Source: Mesostigma viride
Taxonomy: Eukaryota; Streptophyta; Mesostigmatophyceae; Mesostigmatales; Mesostigmataceae
DNA length: 64,000 nt
Reading direction: 5' to 3'
NCBI GenBank assembly: GCA_009746045.1
Contig: RPFO01000111.1
Span: forward strand, 827,801 to 891,800
Shown: positions 54,229 to 63,420 of the stretch, in pieces
Position numbering within the stretch: position 1 is the first letter of the stretch
How the letters are laid out: each line of letters starts with the position of its first letter
Translations under genes and position numbers: made by a program
Notes under the pieces: model-generated
The model's database searches: none
What the model saw: only the letters and a program-made list of their open reading frames with translations
What the model was told of the DNA's origin: nothing

Positions 54229-54246
54229 CCAATCCTTTCTTTTCTT
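54229..54246 (-). promoter_or_regulatory. Polypurine tract next to the 3' LTR
   Basis: Minus strand AAGAAAAGAAAGGATTGG, ending exactly where the 3' LTR begins. This is the expected plus-strand primer position for an LTR retrotransposon and fixes the LTR boundary. Confidence 0.8.
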
Positions 54247-54976
54247 GAGCTGTAGCAGCTCACACAAGTCTACATACAAACACACACAATGGGTACTGGA
54301 TATCCTCCCCAGACTACAAGTCACAACCCGCTGGGCATGACAGTCAGCTTGGATTCCTTATTATATGTACATAGCACCCATACTGGCTCAGGAGCACAAA
54401 CAAATTACAATGAGTCCCTATCCCTTCACGGGAGGCTCGTTGTGTTACCCATGTACAAGAGGTTGGCCAACTGTGGCAGCCCATAGGTGTTCAGCTAAGA
54501 ACTTGAGAAGTATGTACAACCTTCAGGACCTTAGGCGAAACCCCACAGATCACCCACAACAGCTCATCAGAAAACATTGCTGACCCCCAGACGGGAGTCG
54601 GCGCCGGTCTGCTGCCCCTTATCGAACCAGACACAACATCTACGCGAAGCACATGCAAAACACAAGCTCCCATACTCGTTCCAACCGTGGAAAATCAGGG
54701 GACCTGTCGCCACCTCACCAGCATGGTGGATGGGTCAGCCAGTCCGTGAAACTCCGCCTTAAGACGGCACCAGGGAATCGAACCCCGCCCACAAACCACA
54801 GATCTGGGGAAACCTCAGACTGAGATGAAAACCCCAGATAGACATCTCTCCATCAGAGACAATGTCAGACATTCCCACACCAGAGACATGTCTCACCCCT
54901 CAAGGTGTGCTCAGGATTATGTACAATCAAGCTCCCAGCCTGATATCCAGAGACTTAAGCACCCAGCTCTCAGCTT
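54247..54976 (-). other. Untranslated region between pol and the polypurine tract
   Basis: 730 bases downstream of the pol stop. Only short frames; includes AGATC/GATCT-rich stretches. Nothing recognised. Confidence 0.5.
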
Positions 54977-57900
54977 TTAGACAGATAGACCGACTTGACA
55001 GTCAGCATTCATGAGCTTCCTCAGTACATTGTACTGGGCTGGGGCCTTGTGTGGCAGCTTTGTCAATGCATCAGCAGGGTTCTCCTCGCCAGGGATATGC
55101 TTCAAGTCAACCAAACTGGCCAACTCCTTCAGCAACAAATAATCCAGGTCCCGGCTCCTGGCCAGCTGCTTGTGAACAAACTGGACCATACCCATGCTGT
55201 CTGTTAGCAACAACGTCTCCATCTGCAAGGTCCAAGGGGTAACTGAAGCCAGCTCCAGCATTAACTCCTTTATGTACAGGCTGGACTGGATCCCCTCGCA
55301 TATGGCCCTGCATTCTGCCACATCTGAACTGATACAGACCCTCTTCTGCAGTCTGCTGTACCAGCTGAACAAACTTGCCCTGCTCTGATAAAAAGCAAAC
55401 AGAGCAGCAGATCTCCCCCTGACCTTGGTAACCTGGCGAGCATCCATGGAACTGTCAACAAAGATCTCCAAGGTGATAGGCTGGGCAAAGTCAATCCCAG
55501 ACAAAATCAGATCAGGGGTACTCTCCACCAACCGGGCTATGACTCGAGGCTTCTCATCCTCAAGCACCTCATCAGGCATTCTGCTATGGACCATCAAAGA
55601 CGGACCACAGATGCTGGCAAACCAGGCCCACATGCCTCTCAACTCAGGTCCTGCAGCCTGGGTGATCTTCTCTGGCAAGGCCTTCACAATGGTCTGTTTA
55701 TAATCTCCTCCAGCCTGAAGCCTGATACTCCACTCCCCGTCCCTCCTGAACAGGGTAGCCTGCATTCCACAGAACACTACAGGCTTGTTGGGCTCCTGCC
55801 ACAGCTCCTTGCCCAGTGAAAACTTGCCACTGATGACAGGAATAAACTTCTTCAGCCAGGTCGTGGGGGCTAGCAAATGCAGATCATCTCCATGCAAACT
55901 AGCATACACTGGCAGACCCTCCCATTGGGCCAGCAGCAAACAGGGATCAACTGAAGACACTCTCAAGCCACACTCACTGATCAGAGCTTCCTGCAGCGTG
56001 AGTCTCCAGATGATTGGGCTCGACCTGAGTCCTTCCAGGCCCTTCAGAATAACCAGGAATTGTTGATGCAGCTCCAGCTTCCAGATGGCAGGCACCTCAA
56101 CACAGTAAGGCTCATCCTGCTTCCACACCCTCCTGGCCACTTCTGGATCAGATTTTAAAAATGCCCTCTTGAAGTCCAGCAGCACTGATGACATAGCTGC
56201 TCCCCTGTTCAGCAACCCCACGTAGAGACATAGCAAAATTCTCCATGTGTCGTGTAGCATCCCTGGCGTGTATAGCTCCTCTCCTGGCAGACTCCCCGTG
56301 CCGTGATACTCATTCAGGACAGGCCTGACATGGGGCACTGATACCTCATCCACAACCTTCCTCTTCAGCACAAATCTCAAAGCAAGCTTCCTTGATGCTG
56401 GGGGACGTCTGTCTGTTGGTGCAGCACACTCAAACTGCAACCACTCCTCCAATGCCTTGGAGAAGGCGAGCTTCCAAGCCTCAAACAAAGTAGGCGAGCT
56501 CATCTCTTGGACCAGCTGGTCATATGTCAAAGGAGAGTGTGCAGCAAGGCTCCTGTGAGTTATGCCAATACTGCTGGGGTGCAACACAGCTGGAATCACC
56601 AAACTGGCCGCTGGGGGCACCTCCCCTTCATCCCATTTTACACCCTTGACCGGCTTGGCCCTGCACCTGACTGGAAATGTTGTCCTGAAATTTTCTAGGG
56701 GAATCATCCCCCAGCCATCTCTTCTCAGAGCTGTAGCTCTGATAGAAATCCCAGGATTGCCCAGAAAATTCTGACCCAAAATCACAGGGCCATCATAGTC
56801 CTCTAGGACAAGGAAGGTCACATCCACACCCATGACAGGGGCAGTAACCTCTCCCAACACCCTTAGATGCGTCCTACCACTGAAATCAGACACCCAGGGG
56901 CAACTTGGTTCTCCGACCAGCAGTTCTCCTGTATGCTGAGGTCCCATGACAGAAACCTGTGCATTGGTATCTATCTCCATGGCAGCTACCTCAGGTTCAT
57001 CCAACTGGACAAGCTTGGACACCTTAGGCTCCTTCTTGGCTCTTTGCAAAGCCTGTACAATATCTGATAGACGCACACCCCTAGGCCTGGTGTCGGGCCG
57101 TTCCGGAGGTGCAGCCTGTCCGCCTGCTTGCCCAACCACCGTATGTGAAGGTACCCCAGGGGCCGGGCCAGGGTCACCCTGAGGGCTCGATACAGCTGTA
57201 GCACCCTGATCAGGAAGCTCCACGTCACCCCCGCCTTGTACACCAGCGGGCACCTGGAAGAGGTCTCCTTGATTACCTCCCCGGGGACGGATCTTTGACC
57301 AGGACAGACGGTGCACTGCTTGGGAGCCATCAATGGCCACCCAGCACTTATGGCCAGCGGCTTCTACTCGGGTCACCACCCCATCATGCCAGCTGCCACG
57401 TTTCCCTGGAAAGCTTGGTTCCTTCCACACAACAACCTGTTGTCCAACGTTAGGTTCTAGGACACTCCAGCCCTTGTCTTTCTGCCTCAGCTTGAGGAAC
57501 TTGGCCTCTAGCTTCTCCTTCCATGCCTGCTCAGCATCAGCTGGCAGCATCCTGGTATGCAGCATAAGAGGATTGATGGCAATGTCACCAAAGAACATGG
57601 GAGTCCTCAGGTTCAGCCTGTCCTCCACAGAACGTAGCCATGCAGATGTCACAATGGCAGATGACGTCCTTGGAATCCTCTCCACCAGCAGCACAGTCTT
57701 GATCTCTTGGATGGCTCTCTCCACCACCCCTTGCTGGCCGTGGCTCTCCCTGGGTGTAATCAGCAACTCTGGAAACTCTGGCAGGTTCTCACAGCACTCA
57801 AACTGAATGTCACACTGCAACAACTCCAACCCAGGGTACCTGCTCCTTGTCAACTTCAGAGCAGCAATCAATGTAGGCTTCTCCATGTCAGGCAGGATCT

Positions 57901-58567
57901 CTAGGGTCTTGTACTTGGTATATCTGTCCACTGCCACCAGCAGCTTCAAACCCCTGATTCTCTGAATATCTACCTGCACATGGCCTGGCTGCAAAATAGG
58001 AGTCCTGGCATGAGACTGCTTGGGCTTTCTAGCAACTAGCCTGCACTTGCAAGCTTGAGCAACCTGTTGGCAGATGGAGTACAACTCACTTCCTCCCAGC
58101 CGTCTAGCAACTTGCAAAGACTGAGCTGCATGGCCAAACATGGTATGCAACCTTGAGGCAATGTCATACAAGAGAGAAAACCTTTTATTGTCATTATTAG
58201 CACTCAAGGTATGTACAGATCCCTTATGTACAGGAGGCACCAGGGTCGTGCCTGTCAGACTGTCTCCAGCCCTATCCTCATCCTGACCATCCTGTGCCAG
58301 TCCTGCACGGTCAGAATGCTTCTGAGATCCACCTGGGTCCACATCACCAGGTCCTACCTCAGGCTCAGCACCGCCATGGCGGGCACGTTGGCGAGTAACC
58401 ACTGCAGCTACAGCTGGCATACTCTCTGTGGTAACCAAGCTTGCCCCATCGTGTCCAATAGGCTCTTTCACTAGAGCATGGGGCTGCCCCTCACTGCTGT
58501 CACTAGCAGCTTCATTACACACCCCTGGGGGCACCCTCCAGGGTTCAGGGATGTGTGCAGGCTCAAG
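54977..58567 (-). CDS. Pol polyprotein: integrase, aspartic protease, RT, RNase H
   Basis: Open from the gag stop codon to 54977; residues below are numbered from the GTG codon at 58534. Integrase about 128-418: HTMFGH and C155...C162-K-C164 (zinc part), D189, D242 and E272 as the DDE set, then a C-terminal domain (RGSWHDGVVTRV...IRPR). Aspartic protease about 515-600: IDTNA with D522, and PVILGQNFLG as the flap/C-terminal signature. RT about 715-900: LLDFKRAFLK (motif A), GLRSSPIIWR and HGDDLHLLA (motif C). RNase H about 1020-1160: FVDSS, DVAECRA, LTDSMG and HIPGEENPADALTK. RT and RNase H are clearly copia-like. The N-terminal 125 residues show no protease. In known copia pols the protease precedes the integrase. 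Confidence 0.88.
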   Translation of the reverse strand, partial: LEPAHIPEPWRVPPGVCNEAASDSSEGQPHALVKEPIGHDGASLVTTESMPAVAAVVTRQRARHGGAEPEVGPGDVDPGGSQKHSDRAGLAQDGQDEDRAGDSLTGTTLVPPVHKGSVHTLSANNDNKRFSLLYDIASRLHTMFGHAAQSLQVARRLGGSELYSICQQVAQACKCRLVARKPKQSHARTPILQPGHVQVDIQRIRGLKLLVAVDRYTKYKTLEILPDMEKPTLIAALKLTRSRYPGLELLQCDIQFECCENLPEFPELLITPRESHGQQGVVERAIQEIKTVLLVERIPRTSSAIVTSAWLRSVEDRLNLRTPMFFGDIAINPLMLHTRMLPADAEQAWKEKLEAKFLKLRQKDKGWSVLEPNVGQQVVVWKEPSFPGKRGSWHDGVVTRVEAAGHKCWVAIDGSQAVHRLSWSKIRPRGGNQGDLFQVPAGVQGGGDVELPDQGATAVSSPQGDPGPAPGVPSHTVVGQAGGQAAPPERPDTRPRGVRLSDIVQALQRAKKEPKVSKLVQLDEPEVAAMEIDTNAQVSVMGPQHTGELLVGEPSCPWVSDFSGRTHLRVLGEVTAPVMGVDVTFLVLEDYDGPVILGQNFLGNPGISIRATALRRDGWGMIPLENFRTTFPVRCRAKPVKGVKWDEGEVPPAASLVIPAVLHPSSIGITHRSLAAHSPLTYDQLVQEMSSPTLFEAWKLAFSKALEEWLQFECAAPTDRRPPASRKLALRFVLKRKVVDEVSVPHVRPVLNEYHGTGSLPGEELYTPGMLHDTWRILLCLYVGLLNRGAAMSSVLLDFKRAFLKSDPEVARRVWKQDEPYCVEVPAIWKLELHQQFLVILKGLEGLRSSPIIWRLTLQEALISECGLRVSSVDPCLLLAQWEGLPVYASLHGDDLHLLAPTTWLKKFIPVISGKFSLGKELWQEPNKPVVFCGMQATLFRRDGEWSIRLQAGGDYKQTIVKALPEKITQAAGPELRGMWAWFASICGPSLMVHSRMPDEVLEDEKPRVIARLVESTPDLILSGIDFAQPITLEIFVDSSMDARQVTKVRGRSAALFAFYQSRASLFSWYSRLQKRVCISSDVAECRAICEGIQSSLYIKELMLELASVTPWTLQMETLLLTDSMGMVQFVHKQLARSRDLDYLLLKELASLVDLKHIPGEENPADALTKLPHKAPAQYNVLRKLMNADCQVGLSV

Positions 58568-58570
58568 TCA
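58568..58570 (-). promoter_or_regulatory. Single in-frame UGA between gag and pol
   Basis: Minus-strand context CAT-TGA-CTT-GAG. Gag and pol are in the same frame; this is the only stop between them, and the frame is open on both sides. It could act as a programmed readthrough site setting the Gag:Gag-Pol ratio, or be a recent mutation in a formerly single ORF, which is common in copia elements. No pol ATG follows closely; GTG at 58534 has no support as a start. Confidence 0.7.
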
Positions 58571-59755
58571 ATGATCAGCAGCCTTGCCCTTGCCCTTGTC
58601 CTGGGATGGACCAGCCTTGTCCTTGCTGCCACCCTGAGCTGGCTTGCTCTGACCTTCCTGCCTCAGGTACGAGGGACACTCATTCCTGAAGTGACCCTTC
58701 CCCTGGCAGAAATAACATTCCACCTGACTGATGTCCCGTGAGGTCCCACTGCTGGGCCCAGCCTTGGGAGGACCACCCACCCTCTTGAAGTCAAACTGGG
58801 ACTGTGGATGTCCCGACTTCGGCGGGGTCCCCCGTCCAGCCCTTCTGTCACGCCCCCTCCTGGACCTTCCTCGACCCCTTGAAGAGGTCTCAGGCCCTCT
58901 CGAGGGCGCTGGGCCCCCGTGGCCCGATCCCCTCATGGACTTAACCGTGGGTTCAGTGGCCTCCTCATCACCCTGACGAGGGCGCTTACCACCCACGTAC
59001 TTGCCGCTGAAACACTCATACAACTGGTCCGTCATGGCTGCCCAGCCATGGACCTGTCGCATGTGGATGGTCACATTATCCATGGTGACCGGATCCAGCT
59101 GCAGCGACTTGAGAAAGTCGCCCATGGCCATCCGATCTGCGACGAAGAAGCCCTTGGCCATGGCGTCCTCCCTCAGCTTGACGAAGTCTTCAAAGGCGTG
59201 GACCACTAGTTGCCCCTTGATGGGCTTGTAGTCCAGGTATTCTTGCTTCAGGTGGGACCCATCTATGGTCCTCTTGTCACTCAGGAACGACCTGAGTCGC
59301 GTCATAAACGCCGTCCAGGTGTCCCCCGCCGCGTGTCGCTCCCGAACAAACTTGAACAGCCGCCTCGCCGACTGCCGTATGTAGGCACTAGACGCCAGGA
59401 TGCGAAGCTTGTCACCGTTGTATATCTCCGTGTACAAGTTCATGTCCTCTAACATCCTCTCAGCATCCCGGGGCTGCCAATTGTCCTTGATGGACTGAAA
59501 CTGGCCTAGCACCGCGTACCCCTCAGCAACGGTTGGTCGCTTAGGCGCCGCTTGATCTGCGGCTGGCGCGTGCTGCCCGCCCTGCGATCCTTGGCTCTGA
59601 TTATCTGGCACCTCAGCCTGGTCTCCCAGCGCCTGGCCGTCCCCGCGTCCATCGCGTCCACCGCGTCCATCGCGTCCATCTCGTCCATCCAGCCCAGCGC
59701 CGCGCCGCGCGAAGCCCATAAAGCCCGCTTGTTGGTTGATAGCTCCATCCTCCAT
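58568..59755 (-). CDS. Gag of the copia-type element (395 aa)
   Basis: Starts at ATG 59755 (MEDGAINQQAGFMGFARRGA). A run of Asp-Gly-Arg repeats (about residues 23-38) comes from a repeated TCGTCCATCGCGTCCA-like tract. The capsid-like part is LASSAYIRQSARRLFKFVRE, TWTAFMTRLRSFLSDKRTID and AMAKGFFVADRMAMGDFLKS. A basic Gly/Arg/Ser region follows, then a CCHC knuckle CYFCQGKGHFRNEC (about residues 345-358). It ends at the UGA shared with pol. Confidence 0.88.
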   Translation of the reverse strand: MEDGAINQQAGFMGFARRGAGLDGRDGRDGRGGRDGRGDGQALGDQAEVPDNQSQGSQGGQHAPAADQAAPKRPTVAEGYAVLGQFQSIKDNWQPRDAERMLEDMNLYTEIYNGDKLRILASSAYIRQSARRLFKFVRERHAAGDTWTAFMTRLRSFLSDKRTIDGSHLKQEYLDYKPIKGQLVVHAFEDFVKLREDAMAKGFFVADRMAMGDFLKSLQLDPVTMDNVTIHMRQVHGWAAMTDQLYECFSGKYVGGKRPRQGDEEATEPTVKSMRGSGHGGPAPSRGPETSSRGRGRSRRGRDRRAGRGTPPKSGHPQSQFDFKRVGGPPKAGPSSGTSRDISQVECYFCQGKGHFRNECPSYLRQEGQSKPAQGGSKDKAGPSQDKGKGKAADH

Positions 59756-59937
59756 GATGGCCTCTGTTCAGATCTGCTACAGCCAGCCAAGTGGCCAAGC
59801 AGCAATTAAAGCAATATAAGCTACTGAACAAGAAAGGAAAGTGCCAAGTGTTACCACTCAGGCAAGACCACCACGGCTGGCCCCAGGCGCGTCCTGGTTC
59901 TCCTTGTCGCTGTCGTCGTCGCTGTCGCTCACCACAA

Positions 59938-60774
59938 TCAGCTCTGGTACCCTGCTACCTGCTGCGCCGTCGTCGACCCGCTGTCGGCCCGCGATGACTG
60001 AATCGTCACCGTTGGTAAAGTAGACAGGTGACAACCCGTCGTTGGCACCCCGCGGATTGTACTTGGCACCTCGTGGTCGCCAAGTGTCTCGTCGCCTAGC
60101 CCAGCGACACCCCCTGCTCCTACCTCAAGGTCACTATCGTACCCAAGAGGTGCAAACTCTCCCAACGCGTCACACGAACGCGAAGGGGCGGGGGCAGTTC
60201 CTGAAAAGGAACTCTTACTCGCTCTGGAAACCTGCCGACTCTTGTCGCGCGCTGTCCTCCGGCGATGGCTTCCGCTGTCGCCCCGACCTCTGCAAGCCGC
60301 CTGTATGCTCCGCTCCGCGTCGTTCACGCCTAACTGGCCCCGCTGCAACACCCTCGTCGCCGATGCCGCCTGCGAAAGCACGTGGTACTCCCGCGCCCGC
60401 TACTGTCGGTACAAACTCGTGTCGCCCTGCGCCAGCTGCTCCGCAACCTCGCCTCGCCTTGCCGCCAACTCCGTCCGCACTCGCTCTGCTACTGCAGTAA
60501 TCACCGTCTGGATGCCGACCAACCCGTGAAGCTCCTGCTCAAGGTCGTCGATGCTCCGGTGCTCCGGAATGACGATGGTTTGTACGTGTCGCAGAATTCG
60601 CTCCCAATCTTCGACCTGGTCGTCGACGAATTGCACGAAGCTGCGATTTACAGGCGGACGATCTGCAAGCAATAAAGATAGATCCCGAACGACACGACGT
60701 AATTCAGGAGAAATCGAACCCCCAGCAGACTGCCGAAACCGGAAATCCTGCTGCCGTTGTTCCTCCTGCACCAT
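59938..60774 (-). CDS. Extra ORF upstream of gag, with one in-frame UAG
   Basis: ATG at 60774 follows an in-frame TGA, so the start is well defined. The frame runs 124 codons, meets TAG at 60400-60402 (context LYRQ-stop-RAREYH) and continues 154 codons to 59938. The first part is predicted helical and charged (VVRDLSLLLADRPPVNRSFV; RHVQTIVIPEHRSIDDLEQE; VRTELAARRGEVAEQLAQGD), possibly a coiled coil. The second part is Ser/Gly-rich with GEFAPLGYDSDLEVGAGG. I recognise no family. It occupies the leader between the 5' LTR and gag, where copia elements usually have only a short untranslated region. Confidence 0.5.
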
Positions 60775-60865
60775 TCACCACCGGACGAGCTCCTCGTCGT
60801 CAACGCTGCACACCGCAACCGGCAACGACCCTCCTGGCCGTTCCGCTGAGACTGGTTGTAATTTG

Positions 60866-61559
60866 AGTTAACGTTCTTATCACACGCAATGTGAAGGATA
60901 TGGTTGCAATGCAGCAATGTGTGAATATGGTTGGAAACGGAGCTTTGTTAAAATCGGATAATGTTACAGCGCTCACACACTTGAGGCTTGTACACGCGCT
61001 TGCCAAGTCAAGGCACAACACGTGAGGCGGGCTCGCAAGAGATGCCCATTTGGCACTGGCCTATTGTTTATATACTTGTGCACTGTGCTTGCTAGTCCTG
61101 AGCAGCCTAGGAGGCCTGCTCAGTAATAACACCCCGGTACAGTATTCACTACCTGTACAGCGCCCACTCCTATACAGTAGGTCTGCCATACAGGCACAGT
61201 GACCACAGAGCACAGTCCACAGTGACTATTGCATCTGCACCTAGAAGTCCAGGACTAAGCCTGCGGTACCAACAGACCACAGGTTAAGGTTCCTATTTCC
61301 TGCGTACGACGTATCAATCCAATACCGTCGTAGGTACAGCACCTAATTCCTGTCAGCCCAGGAATTACTGTCGACCCCATATGTCGTCGGCAAATATTCA
61401 CGTCCGACTTAGAAGAACAGCCGGCTCGCGCTCGCGCGCGACCGGGAAGTCGGAACGCCATAACTTTCTTGATACTTGTCGGAATGAACTCGTTCCGGTG
61501 CCGCTGGAATCGCAGAGATATGCCGAATCAGGATCACGCCAATGCGCTTGGCGTTAACT
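60866..61559 (-). repeat. 5' LTR of the copia-type element
   Basis: 694 bases. On the minus strand it begins AGTTAACGCCAAGCGC and ends AACGTTAACT, so its ends are short inverted repeats without TG/CA. The sequence directly inside (CAAATTACAACCAGTCTC) does not start with TGG, so no ordinary tRNA-3'-end PBS is evident; priming by a tRNA fragment, as in Drosophila copia, is one possibility. Confidence 0.92.
61076..61084 (-). promoter_or_regulatory. TATA-like element in the 5' LTR
   Basis: Minus strand TATATAAAC, about 480 bases into the 5' LTR; the same motif is present in the 3' LTR. It is a reasonable core promoter for the element, but no start-site evidence exists. Confidence 0.45.
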
Positions 61560-61564
61560 CACCA

Positions 61565-62901
61565 TGCCGAGACAGTACCTCTGTTTGGCCAGTGCCTTCT
61601 GGTTGTTTCCCTTTTACCCGAGCTAGGCGGCCAGATGAATTCATATGCTTACGTGCTGGTTGTCTCGAGTTTACCAGCTGTCGCGTAATTGGACCATGGC
61701 TCTGCATTATCAATGATGTGCTGAATTGCCTTTGTCTACGGTGTCACTACCACTTGGCACTGAGTGATGCATTGAGCCTTGATGGTGGCGCAGTCTTGGG
61801 TGCCTTGAGTAGTTCCAAGACACTGCGTTGGTTGCTCTCACCATTCCAGTTGAGAGAGACTGATGCGTGTGCCTTGTTCATTTATATAGGGCCACTTGTT
61901 TGTGGGTTGAGATGTGGCTGCAGGCTTTCCCTCACCCTAGCTAGCCCCCTGAGTTTTGTCTTCGAGGGGAGGAGATCTATGAGGTCTATGGCAGATGGAC
62001 ATCATTATTTGCCTGTGAAACTGATTGCATGGGATTTTCAGTTTCTTCTTTTGTTACCTCATAGATCCCATTCTCTCGATCCTGGTGACCTGCGCCTTCT
62101 TCATGGCCGACTTGCTGTGGTCACCTGAATGAGGGCCTTTATAGGACATTTTCTGTCTTCCAGTTCTGGGCCTATGGTCTACATGAGAATTGTGGTCAGA
62201 ATGCTTTGGTCAACAAGTTATGCTTCCAGTGGTTGACATCCAGAGACGTCTTCCTGCTGCAGTTTTCTTTCTTGGAGCCGATCCAGTGTTTGACCTGCAA
62301 TCCAGTATGTGGACCTTGCATGGAGAATCTGCAGTGGCCAGATTTGCATGGGATGGAGAATCTGGAGTCGGGCCAGATTTGGATGGGTTGGAGAATCTGG
62401 GGTGGCCAGATTTTGGAGATCAGTTTTTACTACGTGCTTGCACTGATCCAGTTGTGGGAGACCTTGTCTTGGACGCGTGGACTTGGTGCAGTCTACCTAC
62501 TTTCTATGGATCCAGTTTGGGATGTGCAGATATGGCACAGTCTTTGTTGCTAATGGGATAGGCAGAGAGAATCTGTTATGGTGCTTACTGTGATGGGCAT
62601 GGCGGATTCCATGAGTGAGCCCTCTCAACACTGTGGTTCCTCATTCTCTGCTTGTGGGTCTTTTGAGGCCATGCTTGCCTTTCTTCGGAAGACACTTCCT
62701 GTTTCAGCAGATCCAGTTCCAGTAATTTTTCCAATTCGATATCTGCTTCCAGTTGCTATTTCCAGTTCCAGTTCCAGTTCCAGTCCTGTTTTCAGACTTC
62801 TTGAGTCTTCAGCTGGAAGGCGGTTGTTCCTTTCACATGCCTTTGTACAGCCTTGTTCGATACCAGTTGTGATGACATTGTACTTGGATATAGTACTATA
62901 G
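61565..62901 (+). other. Noncoding flank, probably interior of an older element
   Basis: Continues the 50-53.5 kb sequence interrupted by the copia insertion. Frames are short or cross the LTR. It contains an imperfect tandem repeat at 62319-62420 (GGAGAATCTG...GGCCAGATTT, about three units) and TTCCAG simple repeats at about 62,700-62,795. With the polypurine tract and LTR start at 63.4 kb on the same strand, this may be the internal region of a large noncoding LTR element (inference). Confidence 0.4.
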
Positions 62902-62975
62902 CCCTAAACCCTAAACCCTAAACCCTAAACCCTAAACCCTAAACCCTAAACCCTAAACCCTAAACCCTAAACCCT
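62902..62975 (+). repeat. Interstitial telomeric repeat (CCCTAAA)10
   Basis: Ten perfect CCCTAAA units plus CCCT. This is the complement of TTTAGGG, the plant and common green-algal telomere type. The tract is flanked on both sides by CTATAG (62896-62901 and 62974-62979). Sequence continues more than 1 kb beyond it, so it is not a chromosome end in this assembly. Confidence 0.95.
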
Positions 62976-63189
62976 ATAGGGTCTTTTCTCTGTCATGAGT
63001 TGCAGGATGAGCCCAGTACCAGTTAGTCTTTTCTCTGGCTGGAGTCCCAGGAGAAGACTGTAGTCGATTTTAAGTTTTGGGTTTTATTTTGTGTGATTTC
63101 TGTGTTTTTGAGTTTTGTGGTAGTGTGACAACTTCCTCCCCAGATAGGTTGTGTGTTATGTGTTCAGGCTGTGAGTCTTGCCCATGAAC

Positions 63190-63420
63190 TCAGTTCCCAA
63201 GAGGGTTGATGACGCCTTTGTGGTCGAGACTTAAGGCCTGGAGGGATAACTGGGTCATGCGGCCAGCCTGTGATTTGCAGACCATTTCCTTTGTCCATAG
63301 ACTCAGATCCTTGCAGGGTCAAGTATGCCGTGTTGGCGGAGACTTGAGGCCTGTGGGGATGCTGGCAGTCATGCGACTGGTCTGTTTGGCAGAGCTGGTA
63401 GCGCTCTGTTCTTGGGGGGA
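63190..63420 (+). repeat. Imperfect tandem duplication of about 110 bp
   Basis: Two units share GAGACTT-AGGCCTG-GGGAT-TCATGCG-CTGT-GCAGA in order (63,226-63,280 and 63,341-63,398). The divergence suggests an old duplication. It lies just upstream of the polypurine tract. Confidence 0.65.

Larger units (their letters stand above)
53532..61559 (-). mobile_element. Nearly intact Ty1/copia-type retrotransposon (8.0 kb)
   Basis: LTRs at 60866-61559 (5' on the minus strand) and 53532-54228 (3'), flanked by target duplication CACCA at 53527-53531 and 61560-61564. The LTRs differ at only about four places (three-base and one-base indels and one substitution), over 99% identical. A purine tract abuts the 3' LTR. 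Internal order on the minus strand: an upstream ORF with one stop (60774-59938), gag (59755-58568) and pol (58567-54977). Termini are AGTTAA...TTAACT rather than TG...CA. The intact frames and near-identical LTRs indicate very recent transposition. Confidence 0.9.

Noticed and set aside
60042-60500. 152-codon plus-strand ORF opposite the leader ORF of the copia element
   Set aside because: Antisense to a longer element-sense frame; GC-rich Pro/Arg composition typical of a shadow frame.
59938-60774. Reassigned stop codons (UAG or UGA as sense) to explain the internal stops of the copia element
   Set aside because: The 4,300-codon helicase gene contains many Gln codons, all CAA or CAG, has no in-frame UAA/UAG, and ends with UGA, so a nuclear code change is not supported.
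61469-62128. 219-codon plus-strand ORF
   Set aside because: Starts inside the copia LTR and runs out through the target duplication into flanking DNA, so it is an accident of the insertion.
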